64,000 bases of DNA. Source: Paramacrobiotus metropolitanus. Lineage: Eukaryota > Tardigrada > Eutardigrada > Parachela > Macrobiotidae. The translations under genes and the position numbers were made by a program. Of the stretch, positions 11,201 through 20,102 are shown piece after piece; position 1 is the stretch's first letter; each line of letters begins with the position of its first letter. Location: positions 248,001 through 312,000 of the forward strand of contig NW_026570280.1 in assembly GCF_019649055.1 (NCBI RefSeq). Reading direction: 5' to 3'. The notes beneath the pieces were generated by a model that was not told where the DNA came from, made no database searches, and saw only the letters and a list, made by a program, of their open reading frames with translations.

Positions 11201-12042
11201 TGGAAGACGACATGGTGACGCTGCCGTTTCCACCGACTGCGACAACATCGGCGTCACCGTCCGGCAGCATGGTGCGACCGCGTCAGGGGGACACTGTGTC
11301 GTTCAGGTGTCCCGTCCCCGTGGGCGGGCATTACGCCCGCATCAGCTGGACCATCCAGGGCCGGGCAGTTTTCGAACACGGTCAGCCTGTGGCGCCCCAT
11401 CCGCAATACGAGTTCACGCAGTTGGACAACGGGACCGCAGTGTTGCGCATCCTCAACATCTCGCTGGCGTCCAGCGGGGAGGTTGTCTGCCGCTTGGACG
11501 TGGCGGCCAGGACGACCGAGCTGCAGCGCTACACCCTGATCCCCCGCGTCACGCGGGCTTCGGAGGTCTTCGCGGAAAACCTGTCACCGCGGCAGCGGGT
11601 AGCCGTCGGAGGTAGCTTCAACATCAGTTGCCGGGTGCGGCTGCCACTGGCGCCGGAGGTCGCGGAGAACGTGCGACATCATTACATGTGGCGCTACAAA
11701 GGTCAACTGCATCATGCGCCAGCTGAAGTGCCGTACACGTCGCATCTGCCGGCGTTGTGGACGGGGACCGCTACCGACCCGCCCGGTTTGGTGGACGGCA
11801 CTGTGGTGGGCGAGATATTCGGTCTGCCCATTGTCAAAGTGCGGCTTGATTCGCCGTACGCGGCGCGTTTATTCCGCACCACCGCTGGTGACTCCGGCAT
11901 CGTCGACAACGGCTTCACATTCCACCTCACTTCATCGGAAGCTAACCTGGGCGATATCGGCCCGCTGGAGTGCTGGTTCCGACCGCATCGACACCTCCAC
12001 GAATGGATCGTGCAGTCGGCCTTTTTGGATGTCGAACCATAG
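8282..12042 (+). CDS. Secreted two-Ig-domain protein, array copy 3 (2 exons)
   Basis: Exon 1 is 8282-8414 (44 codons; MQHNILTIYGWLLYLSFFQP, a signal peptide homologous to the other copies), ending CAG|GTACCA. Exon 2 is 11159-12042, after the acceptor TTTTGTAG (a second AG three bases on would also keep frame). The intron is phase 1 and the product is about 338 aa. Exon 2 starts VENVYDMIERAMGNMEDDM and carries Ig domain 1 (VSFRC, RISWTIQG, SSGEVVCRL), Ig domain 2 (FNISCRVRLPLAPEV to PLECWFRPH) and HLHEWIVQS. The Ig2 insert (VDGTVVGEIFGLPIVKVRL) matches the pseudogene at 21948, not the neighbouring minus-strand copies. The 2.7-kb intron contains a transposable element (9312-11110) absent from the paralogous intron. 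Confidence 0.85.
9312..11110. mobile_element. Intronic 1.8-kb inverted-repeat element with CTACGCGCG iterons
   Basis: TATCATTAGGTAATTAACTT at 9312-9331 is mirrored at 11091-11110 with one mismatch. Just inside each end are clusters of a palindromic-leaning motif, CTACGCGCGNGAGT and its complement (about 9383-9465 and 11025-11080). The equivalent intron of the paralogue at 21.9 kb lacks the insertion. The interior contains a decayed FLYWCH-like fragment and no intact transposase. Confidence 0.6.
9895..10285 (+). pseudogene. Decayed FLYWCH/MULE-like transposase N-terminal fragment
   Basis: One frame reads SGCKPYVHVKVLNGMTEIVH and the adjacent frame continues SAGVEDHNHAL. The C-K-x-Y-x-H...H-N-H spacing is reminiscent of FLYWCH-type zinc fingers at the N-terminus of animal Mutator-like transposases. 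At least one frameshift separates the halves, and no catalytic domain was found downstream. The assignment is weak and rests on the motif alone. Confidence 0.3.
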
Positions 12043-12242
12043 CTCAGGCTGCTCTGGTGTCGGCCGCTTATGAATCAAATGGACACCACGCATTATGAAA
12101 TAGAGAACTTATTTTTATTTTAGCAGTTACCTGATGGTTGAATAATTAGTATTAACACTGATGGCTGAGTAGTTAGTATTAACACAACCACGCTCGTGCT
12201 CTGATCATGCAAAGAAGCAAATGTCCAGATGAATCTACTGCA

Positions 12243-12551
12243 TTAGTAGAAACCGTATGTAGCGTGGCAATTTCTTTTCGAACACAGGATTTCTCGATGA
12301 AAAACGTAAGTAACAAGTAATTTGCTGTGTTTGAGCCTGAGCGTAGGTCGCTTATGCTGACCGTGGCCCGTATTCGCTTTTTCCACTTTCACCTCACCCA
12401 CCTGTACCGCATACTTCCCAGCCCAGCTCATCCCCGGAAAGGCGGCCAACAACGAAAAGCAGTTCAGTGACACGAAGCAGAATAGCCGTTGAGACTCGAA
12501 TCTTGAGCTCATATTATCTCCCAAAACTTCTGTGTTAAAAGCCTTGCACAT
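12243..12551 (-). CDS. Possible small secreted protein ORF
   Basis: This is a 102-codon ATG ORF. An internal Met begins MSSRFESQRLFCFVSLNCFS, followed by LLAAFPGMSWAG, which could be a signal peptide, and GTACAG|GTGGGTGAG at about 12409 could be a splice donor. No downstream exon was identified and the second half has no recognised domain. It may be spurious. Confidence 0.2.
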   Translation of the reverse strand: MCKAFNTEVLGDNMSSRFESQRLFCFVSLNCFSLLAAFPGMSWAGKYAVQVGEVKVEKANTGHGQHKRPTLRLKHSKLLVTYVFHREILCSKRNCHATYGFY

Positions 12552-13129
12552 TTCCGAACTTCACCGCACAATTAATAGCTCAAAAGAACGAGAACACATT
12601 ACAAAAGTTTATTCTCAAGATTCCCTAAACATGTGGAGTTAAACTGTTAATTAAACTGTAAAGTAAAGTCCCTACTAAAGTGCCCGCGCTTGTACAGATA
12701 GATACTTGTTCTTACGTATTTTGATGGCTGTCGCTTATTAAGGTGAAAGATTATTTCATTCTCGGATATCTGTAAACCATCAAACGATATAACATCAGAT
12801 TCTGCCTTTCTGCATTTTTTTCTGGTGAGCAGTTAGTTAGCTGAGCACATGCAATCGGATACTCCTCTTTTGAAGTCCTGTACTATTTTGTAGTTTGTAC
12901 TATGTTTAGTGCAGTACTATTAATAGTAATACTATGTACTATTTTCACGATTAGTACTATTTTGTAGTAATATTACATGTTGAGCATTTTTTGTTTAGAA
13001 TAATTATTGTTCGTTTAATTGTTACTCGTACATACTGTTTTATGCTTACGAGAGCCAATGCCCATTGCCCACTGGTTTCATCGAAAGCTCACGTGTTTGT
13101 TGAGAAATTTATTTATTACATTAGCTTGA
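12552..13129. other. Intergenic with TACTATT-type low-complexity repeats
   Basis: No gene is seen. Between about 12885 and 12975 the motif TACTATTTTGTAG and variants recur four to five times, a short degenerate tandem/inverted repeat. Confidence 0.4.
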
Positions 13130-13321
13130 CGTAGATAGATATCGGCTTTCTTCAATTACGGTTGCACGAGCATGGTTTTGTTAACATTTATTAATTCTGC
13201 TAAAAATTACCATTTAAAATGAAGATAATTGTTGCCGTATTCATTCCATATTATAATGCGTATACTCGTATCGCATGTTGTCCACTGGCTCCACTGTTGA
13301 CCTACAAAAACTGAGCCGTAG

Positions 13322-14753
13322 CTATTCGTCGACATTCAAATAAGCTGACTGCACGATCCATTCGTGGAGGTGGCGATGCGGCCGGAACCAGCACTCCACC
13401 CGGCCGATATCGCTCAGGGCAGCACCGGATGAATTTAGGTGGAACGAAAAGACGCCGTCCCGCGCATTGTCTGTTATTCCAGAGTCGCTGGGGGCGTTGC
13501 GAAATAGACGGGGTCCAAGCGGGTCGGTAGCGGTCGCCGTCCACCCCGCCGGCAGATACGACGTGTAGGGCTCCTCTGCGGGCGCATTCCGCAGCTCACC
13601 TTTGTGTCGCCACATATAGTGCTGTCGCACATTCTTCGCCACCTCCGGCGCCAGTGGCAGCCGCACGCAGCAACTAATGTTGAATCGGTCCCCGACGACC
13701 ACCTCCTGGTCCCAAGGCAGGACTTCCGCGAAGACCTCAGCGGCCCGCGTGACGCGGGAATCAGGGTGAAGCGCCGCAGCACGGTCGTCCTGGCCGCCTC
13801 TTCCAAGCGGCAGACGACCTCCCCGCTGGACGCCAGGGAGACGTTGCGGATACTCAGCACCGCGGTCCCGTCGTCCAACTGCGCGAATTCGTAATGTGAA
13901 TGCGGTTGGGATGCAGGCAGCGCCACCGGCTGGCCGCGTTCGAAGACGGTGCGACCCTGGACGGTCCAGCTGATGCGGGAGAAGTGCCCGCCCACGGGAA
14001 CGGGACACCAGAACGACACAGTGTTCCCCAGATGCGGTCGCAACACGCTGCCTGATGGTGACGCCGACGTTGTCGCAGTCGGTGGAAACGGAAGCGTCAC
14101 CATGTCGTCTTTCTTATTGTTCACCGCGCGCTCAATCATAACAAATACATCGTGCACTACAAAAATTAATTTTACCGTTAAAAAATTTAATGCGTGCTGA
14201 CTTAATTACACATATTCGTAATTAGACTTACTACTGATACTTATTAACATACTCTGTACTTTTATTTCCACTTAATTAATACTGAAATTGTTTAGAACAA
14301 TTATTTGGTGTCAGTACAAATTATTAATATGTGGAAAATGTTATTTGGTCTTTTAACTGCGCTCTTGTTTCGATGCTGTCGCAATACCTCTTAAAATGTG
14401 AAATGTAAATTTAGAGAAAAAAGTTCTTTTACCGGAGAAAGACGTAACAAGACGTCTTCAGTATCATTTTCATAGAATTTTAAAAAAATCCCACTGTTCA
14501 GATAAATATGGTCGGGAGCCGAAAAAATGCATACGGCACCGCAGCTCTAACTTCTTCTATATCTGTAAAAAGACTTTAGATGACTTCCATTTACAGCGTA
14601 CTGCTTACGCCGCCTTACTTCTAACGTACCTGTAGGAATCCGCCCATGGTCAGAATTAGCATCCGCGGTTTTTTGCGTGGTGCGCGCGCTGCACCGAAGA
14701 CCTGGCTGCCAAAAGCACAGTAGCCAGCCGTAAACCGTCAATATACGATGCAT
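13322..14753 (-). pseudogene. Two-Ig-domain gene, array copy 4, single-base frameshift
   Basis: Exon 1 is 14630-14753 (41 codons, MHRILTVYGWLLCFWQPGLR, intact signal peptide). The intron is phase 1 and exon 2 is 13322-14156. The 5' half of exon 2 is nearly identical to copy 5. The reading frame breaks at 13756-13758, where the plus strand has GGG and the intact paralogues have GGGG (the codons for TLIPRVT). After the break the second Ig domain and the RPHRHLHEWIVQS tail continue intact in the other frame. Exon 2 length is one base short of a multiple of three, as expected for a single deletion. Either a very recent pseudogene or a homopolymer error in the assembly; everything else looks functional. 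The Ig2 insert is shorter than in copies 2 and 5. Confidence 0.75.
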
Positions 14754-15036
14754 GGAAACTCGAAAGTACGGTTACTTTCGATAAATAATTATTATTTTGC
14801 GTAATTCCTTTCTTTTCGTTTAATTCTGAGGTTATTTGGATTTTATCGGAGAGCAAAGTTAATGCTGGCCTTTTAAATTCTAGTCTGAATCACCTGCACA
14901 ATGATTCACGTTGTTTCATGACTTGGCTTTCAATCAGCCACTAAAAACACCGTTCGCTTCGTCCTGTGCTGGAGAACGAGCGGCATGAACTTCGTGACAC
15001 CAGTAGAGCGCTGCATGAAAACGTAGCACAAATTCC

Positions 15037-15050
15037 TGACGTCATGAGTC
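15037..15050. promoter_or_regulatory. Candidate CRE plus AP-1 half-site upstream of copy 4
   Basis: The perfect palindrome TGACGTCA is followed directly by TGAGTC, about 284 bp upstream of the copy 4 start codon and at the same relative place as in copies 2 and 5. Binding is not shown. Confidence 0.3.
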
Positions 15051-15270
15051 GCGATAGCAGTACAGTACATCGTTTATCTATGCGCCACTGAGCCGATGCA
15101 GTACGCACTTGATTTCAATTGTTATTGCCTTTTTTTGGCGGCGATCATCTGAGTCTTCTCGAAGGTTGCTAGGGAACTCCTCTCGATCCATCTTTGGTGC
15201 AGAGCATAGTACTGCGTTCCGGTCCGTAACCATAAAGGTCGTGGAGAAATCTGCTTGAAATCTGCTTACA

Positions 15271-15860
15271 GTAATGATCAGTTTTACTATGCCGAAAATG
15301 ATGTGTTAAAGAAAAACTTGTCGAATGTCATGGAAACTTATTTCTAAGTAGTTTTATATATTTATCTGCTGTGGGACCTCCGCTTGGATGCGTGGTACTG
15401 GTAGAGACCCCAGCTCAAAGTGACCTTGGAAGACGTTTTTAAACTCTATTGCTGAGACACTTTCTTTACGACAAACTCTAAAAACAAATGGCGGCAAACG
15501 GAATATTTACTCACAGTCTCTTTCAAATAATTAGCACGGGATAGGCAAAAGTTTTCAAAATTTGATCGCCCCAAAGCATTCATTAGGACGTTAGAAAACC
15601 ATTTCCATACAAGAACGCGGTTCTTCAACTCGCTGGGAGTGGCAAGCCGTTTGTGTGTATAAACAATCGAACGGTGTACTATCAGCAACCTTTCTGCATT
15701 GCTCATTAGCTGACCACTTGCAAATGAATATTTCGGTTGTGATTTGTGAAATGTGTAGTACTACCTCACTCGCCTACGAGGTACGACAGTCAATGGCAAC
15801 TGGTTCGGGATCCAAATCACGATGATGGGAAATTCTCCTCAATACGGGAGCTTGATGAAA
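15271..15860. other. Intergenic, no gene seen
   Basis: A 86-codon minus ORF (15446-15706) shows no recognisable domain. Nothing else was supported. Confidence 0.4.
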
Positions 15861-15999
15861 ACGCCGATACACATCGGTATTTTCAGCTACGGTCGCACGA
15901 AAATGGTTTTGTTAAGACTAATTAATTCTGTCACCAATTACCATTTATACTGCCGGTAATTGTTGCCGTAATTACCATTTATACTGTATAATTTGAATT

Positions 16000-16093
16000 T
16001 TATTTCTCAATATGTACGAGTACAAAGCGAGCTTCGCTCAACAATTATAATCGAATGAAGAATTTGTCCCAATTTACATGAGAAGGGACTGTG
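16000..16093. repeat. Dispersed repeat, copy 1
   Basis: About 90 bp running from TATTTCTCAATATGTAC through AAAGCGAGCTTCGCTCAACA to GAGAAGGGACTGTG recurs at 40714-40800 with roughly 90% identity by eye. Non-coding. The GAGCTTCGCTC core is palindromic. Confidence 0.6.
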
Positions 16094-16238
16094 TATAATT
16101 ATATACTGTACTTCAAGTATACCATTTATACTGCAGATAATTGTTGCCGTAATTATTCCATATTGAATTGCGTAGTCATATCGCCTGCTGTCCATTGGTT
16201 GCATTATTGGCCGCCACAAGAGCAGCCTGAGGCTTGAG

Positions 16239-18064
16239 CTATGGCTCGACATTCAAATAGGTGGACTGCACGATCCATTCGTGGAGGTTACGATGCGGTC
16301 GGAACCAGCACTCCACCGGGCCGATATCGCCTTGGTCAGCATCGGTTGAATTCAGGTGGAAGGCGAACACGGCGCCCGGCGCGTTGACGTTGATGCCCGA
16401 GTTGCTGACGGCGGTGCGGAATAGCCGCGCCACGGCGTGCGCAAGCGGCGAACCGCGCGTCACGTTGACAATGGGCCGACCCCAGAGGTCCACGACAGTC
16501 CGCGTGTCGTTGGCGGTCCTCGTCCACGACGCCGGCAGATGCGTTGTGTAAGGCTCCTCAGCCGGCGCATTCAGCAGCCGCCCCAGGTGCCGCCACATGA
16601 AGTGATGTCGCACGTTTTCTACGACCTCCGGCGCCAGTGGCAGCCGCACCCGGCAACTGATGTTGAAGGTGCCCCCGGTGACCGTCTCCTGCGACGGTGG
16701 CAGGTCTTCTACGAAGACCTCCGAGGCCTGCGTGACGCGGGGAATCAAAGTGAAGCGCCGCAGCTCGGTCTTCTTGGCCGCCTCGTCCAAGCGGCAGACG
16801 ATCTCCCCACTGGACGCCAGGGAGACGTTGCGGATGCGGAGCACCGCGGTCCCGTCGTCCAACTGCGCGAATTCGTAATGTGAATGCGGTTGGGATGCCG
16901 GCAGGGCCACCGGCTGGCCGCGTTCGAAGACGGTGCGACCCTGGACGGTCCAGCTGATGCGGGAGGAGTGCCCGCCCACGGGAACGGGGCACCAGAACGA
17001 CACAGTGTTCCCCAGATGCGGTCGCAACACGCTGCCTGACGGTGACGATGACGATGGCGTTGTCGCAGTATTTGGAAACTGCAGCGTCACCATGTCGTCT
17101 TCCATATTTTCCATCGCGCGGTCAATCATGTGAAATGCATTATACACTAGAAAAACTTATTTTACTGTTGCAAATAACAATTAATACGCGTTAACTTAAT
17201 TATACATACATACCTAGATTGTAAATAAACTTATTACTTACTTATCTGTATACTTAATAATTAATACGTTAAGCAAACAGTGAAAGAAGATTTAACTTGT
17301 TAATGATTGATTTGATTGATTTGTTTTTTTTTGATTTGTATGCCGCAGTCGTTTACCAATAAAAGATTAATACGTAAATAATACGAATAGTTAGCTGTTA
17401 TCTAAACAAATATTAATAGCACAAAATGTTATAGGTAAGTAGACTTTTTTGCGCCGTCGTTTCGATAGCTATCGCAGTAACTATCAAAATGTGAAATATA
17501 AGGGGCGAAAGTAAACGCGTTCCACCGTTCCCCTGTACTGCTGCCGTCACCCGCCTGGAGTGTGACGTTACGGCAATACATATGGCTAAATCTGGCGCAG
17601 TACGTAAGCGCCATGTTCAGCCACAACGTCAAACTCCAGTCGGGTGACGGCAGCAGTACAGGGGAACGGTGGAACACGTTTACTTTTGCCCCCTATATAA
17701 TTTTAATGCTGATGGCTTGGTGATCGGTGTACATACTGGCATTTTGAAAAAGGTTTTCTACCGGGAAAACCGTAAAAAATACCATTTCGTACAGAATTTT
17801 TAACAAAAAACCCCGCTGGTCGGATAAATATGGCCCGGACCCGGTTGCGGAAAACGGCTAACGGTAGAGCAGTTCTACTAAATCTGTAAACAGGCTTTAA
17901 ATTCCCTCCACTTACTACGTACTTCTAACTTGTAATGTACCTGTGGAAATCCGCCACTGGTCAGAGTTCGTAACCGTGGTCGTTTGTGTGGTGCGCGCGC
18001 TGCACCGAAGACCTGGCTGCCAAAAGCACAGCAGCCAGCCGTAAACCGTCAATGTACGATACAT
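16239..18064 (-). CDS. Secreted two-Ig-domain protein, array copy 5 (2 exons)
   Basis: Exon 1 is 17941-18064 (41 codons, MYRTLTVYGWLLCFWQPGLR), with donor CAG|GTACAT and a phase 1 intron. Exon 2 is 16239-17146, after the acceptor TTTTCTAG. The product is about 343 aa, the longest of the array. The order is as in copy 2: acidic lead-in MENMEDDMVTLQF, Ig domain 1 with VSFWC / RISWTVQG / SSGEIVCRL, Ig domain 2 with FNISCRVRLPLAPEV / HHFMWRHLG / PVECWFRPH, then the HEWIVQS tail. The Ig2 insert is almost the same as in copy 2. The intron carries a palindromic MITE (17497-17698) missing from copy 2. Secreted, function unknown. Confidence 0.85.
17497..17698. mobile_element. Palindromic MITE in the intron of copy 5
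   Basis: Arms of about 56 bp (TATAAGGGGCGAAAGTAAAC inward, mirrored from GTTTACTTTTGCCCCCTATA) are nearly perfect complements, with GTACTGCTGCCGTCACCCG in the stem. The paralogous intron of copy 2 reads GTGAAATATAAATACTAATGG without the insertion, so the empty site and a probable TATA (or TA) target duplication are visible. No coding capacity. Confidence 0.75.
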
Positions 18065-18945
18065 GGAAGGACAAGACCACTGTACGTTATCATGTAGCGT
18101 ACTTCCGTTTCTTCTTCTTTAATTCGGAGGTTATTTGGATTTTATCGGAGAGCAGAATTAGTGCTAGTTAGTGCTTCCAGGTTCTGGTCGTCAGTCTCCC
18201 GCACAACGATTTATTTTGTTACATAATTGTGTTTTCAATCAGCCAATATAAAGCACCTTTCGGTTCCTCCTGTGCTGAAGAACGAGCGCCACGACGCCAG
18301 TAAAGCGCTGCTTGAAAACCTCGTACCAGTTCCTGACTTTATGAGTCGCGAAAGCAGTAAAGAGTTTAACTATACCACCGCTGAGACGCTGCAGTAAGTA
18401 CTGTTTCGATTTGTTAGAGCCTTTTTGACGGCGATCATCTCGCAGGTTGCTAGGGAACTGATCGATCCATCGTGGTGCGCAGCAAATGGTACTGCGTTTC
18501 GGTCCGTAACCATTAAATTAAGGTCGTGGAGAAGCCTCGTTCAACTTCAAATCAGTTTACAAAAGGACCGACTCTATACATATACGACATGAGCTATGAC
18601 TTATGAGCTATAGCAGTTACTGCTATTGTTGCCAGTATGGGCTGTTTCGAGCTGAAGAGTAAAGCTGCTTTTATGAAGTCATGACGCATGGAATACCGGG
18701 AAATTCAGGGATGACAGCTAAAAGTCACCGAGCAGTGTAGATTATAAAATAAATTACAAAGCTTTTCAAAAAGTCGTATGGGTTTGTCTTTTTTTAATTT
18801 GTCTTAGGTGACTCTTCATTCTGGCTTAAAAAATTGCAACAGCAAAATTATGCCGGATCGAAATTAAAACCGACTCGAACGAAAAAAGCGGCTCAGCCCT
18901 CATTAAGAATAAAGAAAAAGAATGCCTCGCGCTCCGCGCTCGGCA

Positions 18946-19781
18946 AAACCCTCTTGGACGGAAACTAATATTTGACCTCCCCACGATTTTTCTTGAACCT
19001 ATGACCACAGGCTATTTTTTCACTTTTCTCATTAAATGGTCCGTGCGATTCCGATTTTTTCTACATTATTGCACTTATTGCTGCCTCCGTGGCAACGATT
19101 TAAGTATTTTACTCGTAAGAATGTACTACAGTACCACACTATCACTGTACCAGTATCTAAAAAACGTCGTTACATTAAGTACTCTATTTTTTTCTATACT
19201 TAAGAACCAGTCAAAATTTCTTCTGACCAACGCTTTCAAAACAAAATCAAAATTCAGAAGGCAAACCTATGGAAAATTAGGAATTTTTCAAGACTAAGCT
19301 TGACTTAAACTGACCACGCGTTGATTTATCTATAAAAACCCAGGAAAAATACGTTTTGAACGGAAACCCTCTTGGACGGAAACTAATATTTGACCTCCCC
19401 ACGATTTTTCTTGAACCTATGACCACAGGCTATTTTTTCACTTTTCTCATTAAATGGTCCGTGCGATTCCGATTTTTTCTACATTATTGCACTTATTGCT
19501 GCCTCCGTGGCAACGATTTAAGTATTTTACTCGTAAGAATGTACTACAGTACCACACTATCACTGTACCAGTATCTAAAAAACGTCGTTACATTAAGTAC
19601 TCTATTTTTTTCTATACTTAAGAACCAGTCAAAATTTCTTCTGACCAACGCTTTCAAAACAAAATCAAAATTCAGAAGGCAAACCTATGGAAAATTAGGA
19701 ATTTTTCAAGACTAAGCTTGACTTAAACTGACCACGCGTTGATTTATCTATAAAAACCCAGGAAAAATACGTTTTGAACGG
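18946..19781. repeat. Perfect tandem duplication of a 418-bp unit
   Basis: Copy 1 is 18946-19363 and copy 2 is 19364-19781; I saw no difference over the unit (AAACCCTCTTGGACGG to ATACGTTTTGAACGG). Each copy has an ORF of about 100 codons with low-complexity, Phe/Leu/Tyr-rich content and no recognised domain; I do not call it a gene. Part of the composite insertion between duplicated Ig genes. Confidence 0.85.
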
Positions 19782-19807
19782 TAAGCTTGTATGAATATAG
19801 AGATAGA

Positions 19808-19905
19808 GATAAAGAAAAAGAATAATCATTAAGAATTAAGAATAAAGAATAGCCCTCATTAAGAATAAAGAGGGCTCATTAAGAATAAGCCCTCATTAAG
19901 AATAA
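19808..19905. repeat. AGAATAAAG / CATTAAGAATAA degenerate tandem repeat
   Basis: Short units (CCTCATTAAGAATAAAGA) recur about five times here and once at 18896-18925, so they flank the 418-bp duplication on both sides. Confidence 0.6.
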
Positions 19906-20102
19906 AGAAGCTATCATTCGTATCGGAATGTTTTATTACGTTTTCCTGTTTTGAAAGTATTGGTGGCCCAAATGTCATGGCGCCATGACATTTGGGCCAC
20001 CTGACACTTGGGCCACCGTACATTTGGGCCACCAGTACTTTCAAAAACAGGAAAACGTAATAAAACATTCCGATACGAATGATAGCTTCTTTATTCTTAA
20101 TG
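19894..20102. repeat. Long inverted repeat centred on CATGGCGCCATG
   Basis: CATTAAGAATAAAGAAGCTA through GTTTTATTACGTTTTCCTG is mirrored by its complement ending at 20102. The centre, near 19981, has GTGGCCCAAATGTCATGG facing its complement. The right arm has three copies of a 16-bp TTTGGGCCACC unit against one in the left arm. Confidence 0.75.

Larger units (their letters stand above)
4100..12100. repeat. First copy of a duplicated divergent Ig gene pair
   Basis: This segment aligns by eye with about 15860-22800. The 3' flank of the minus gene (ATAATTGTTGCCGTAATTAT), the minus gene, its upstream region (GGTTGCTAGGGAACT and CGTTTCGGTCCGTAAC), the shared intergenic DNA and the plus gene with its 3' flank all recur in the same order. 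A third, shorter relative (13130-15270) carries only the minus gene and its promoter region. Transposon insertions distinguish the copies. Edges are approximate. Confidence 0.7.
13130..15270. repeat. Duplicated Ig gene block B
   Basis: The block contains the array copy 4 gene and about 500 bp of its upstream region, and aligns with the minus-gene halves of the two pair blocks, including GGTTGCTAGGGAACT and the TGACGTCATGAGTCGC site. Its left flank (CGGTTGCACGAGCATGG) aligns with 15885-15910, so blocks B and C share extended 3' DNA. Confidence 0.65.

Noticed and set aside
19001-19715. Duplicated ORF of about 100 codons as a gene pair
   Set aside because: It is carried by the perfect 418-bp tandem repeat, is low complexity and has no start context or domain; identity reflects recent DNA duplication.
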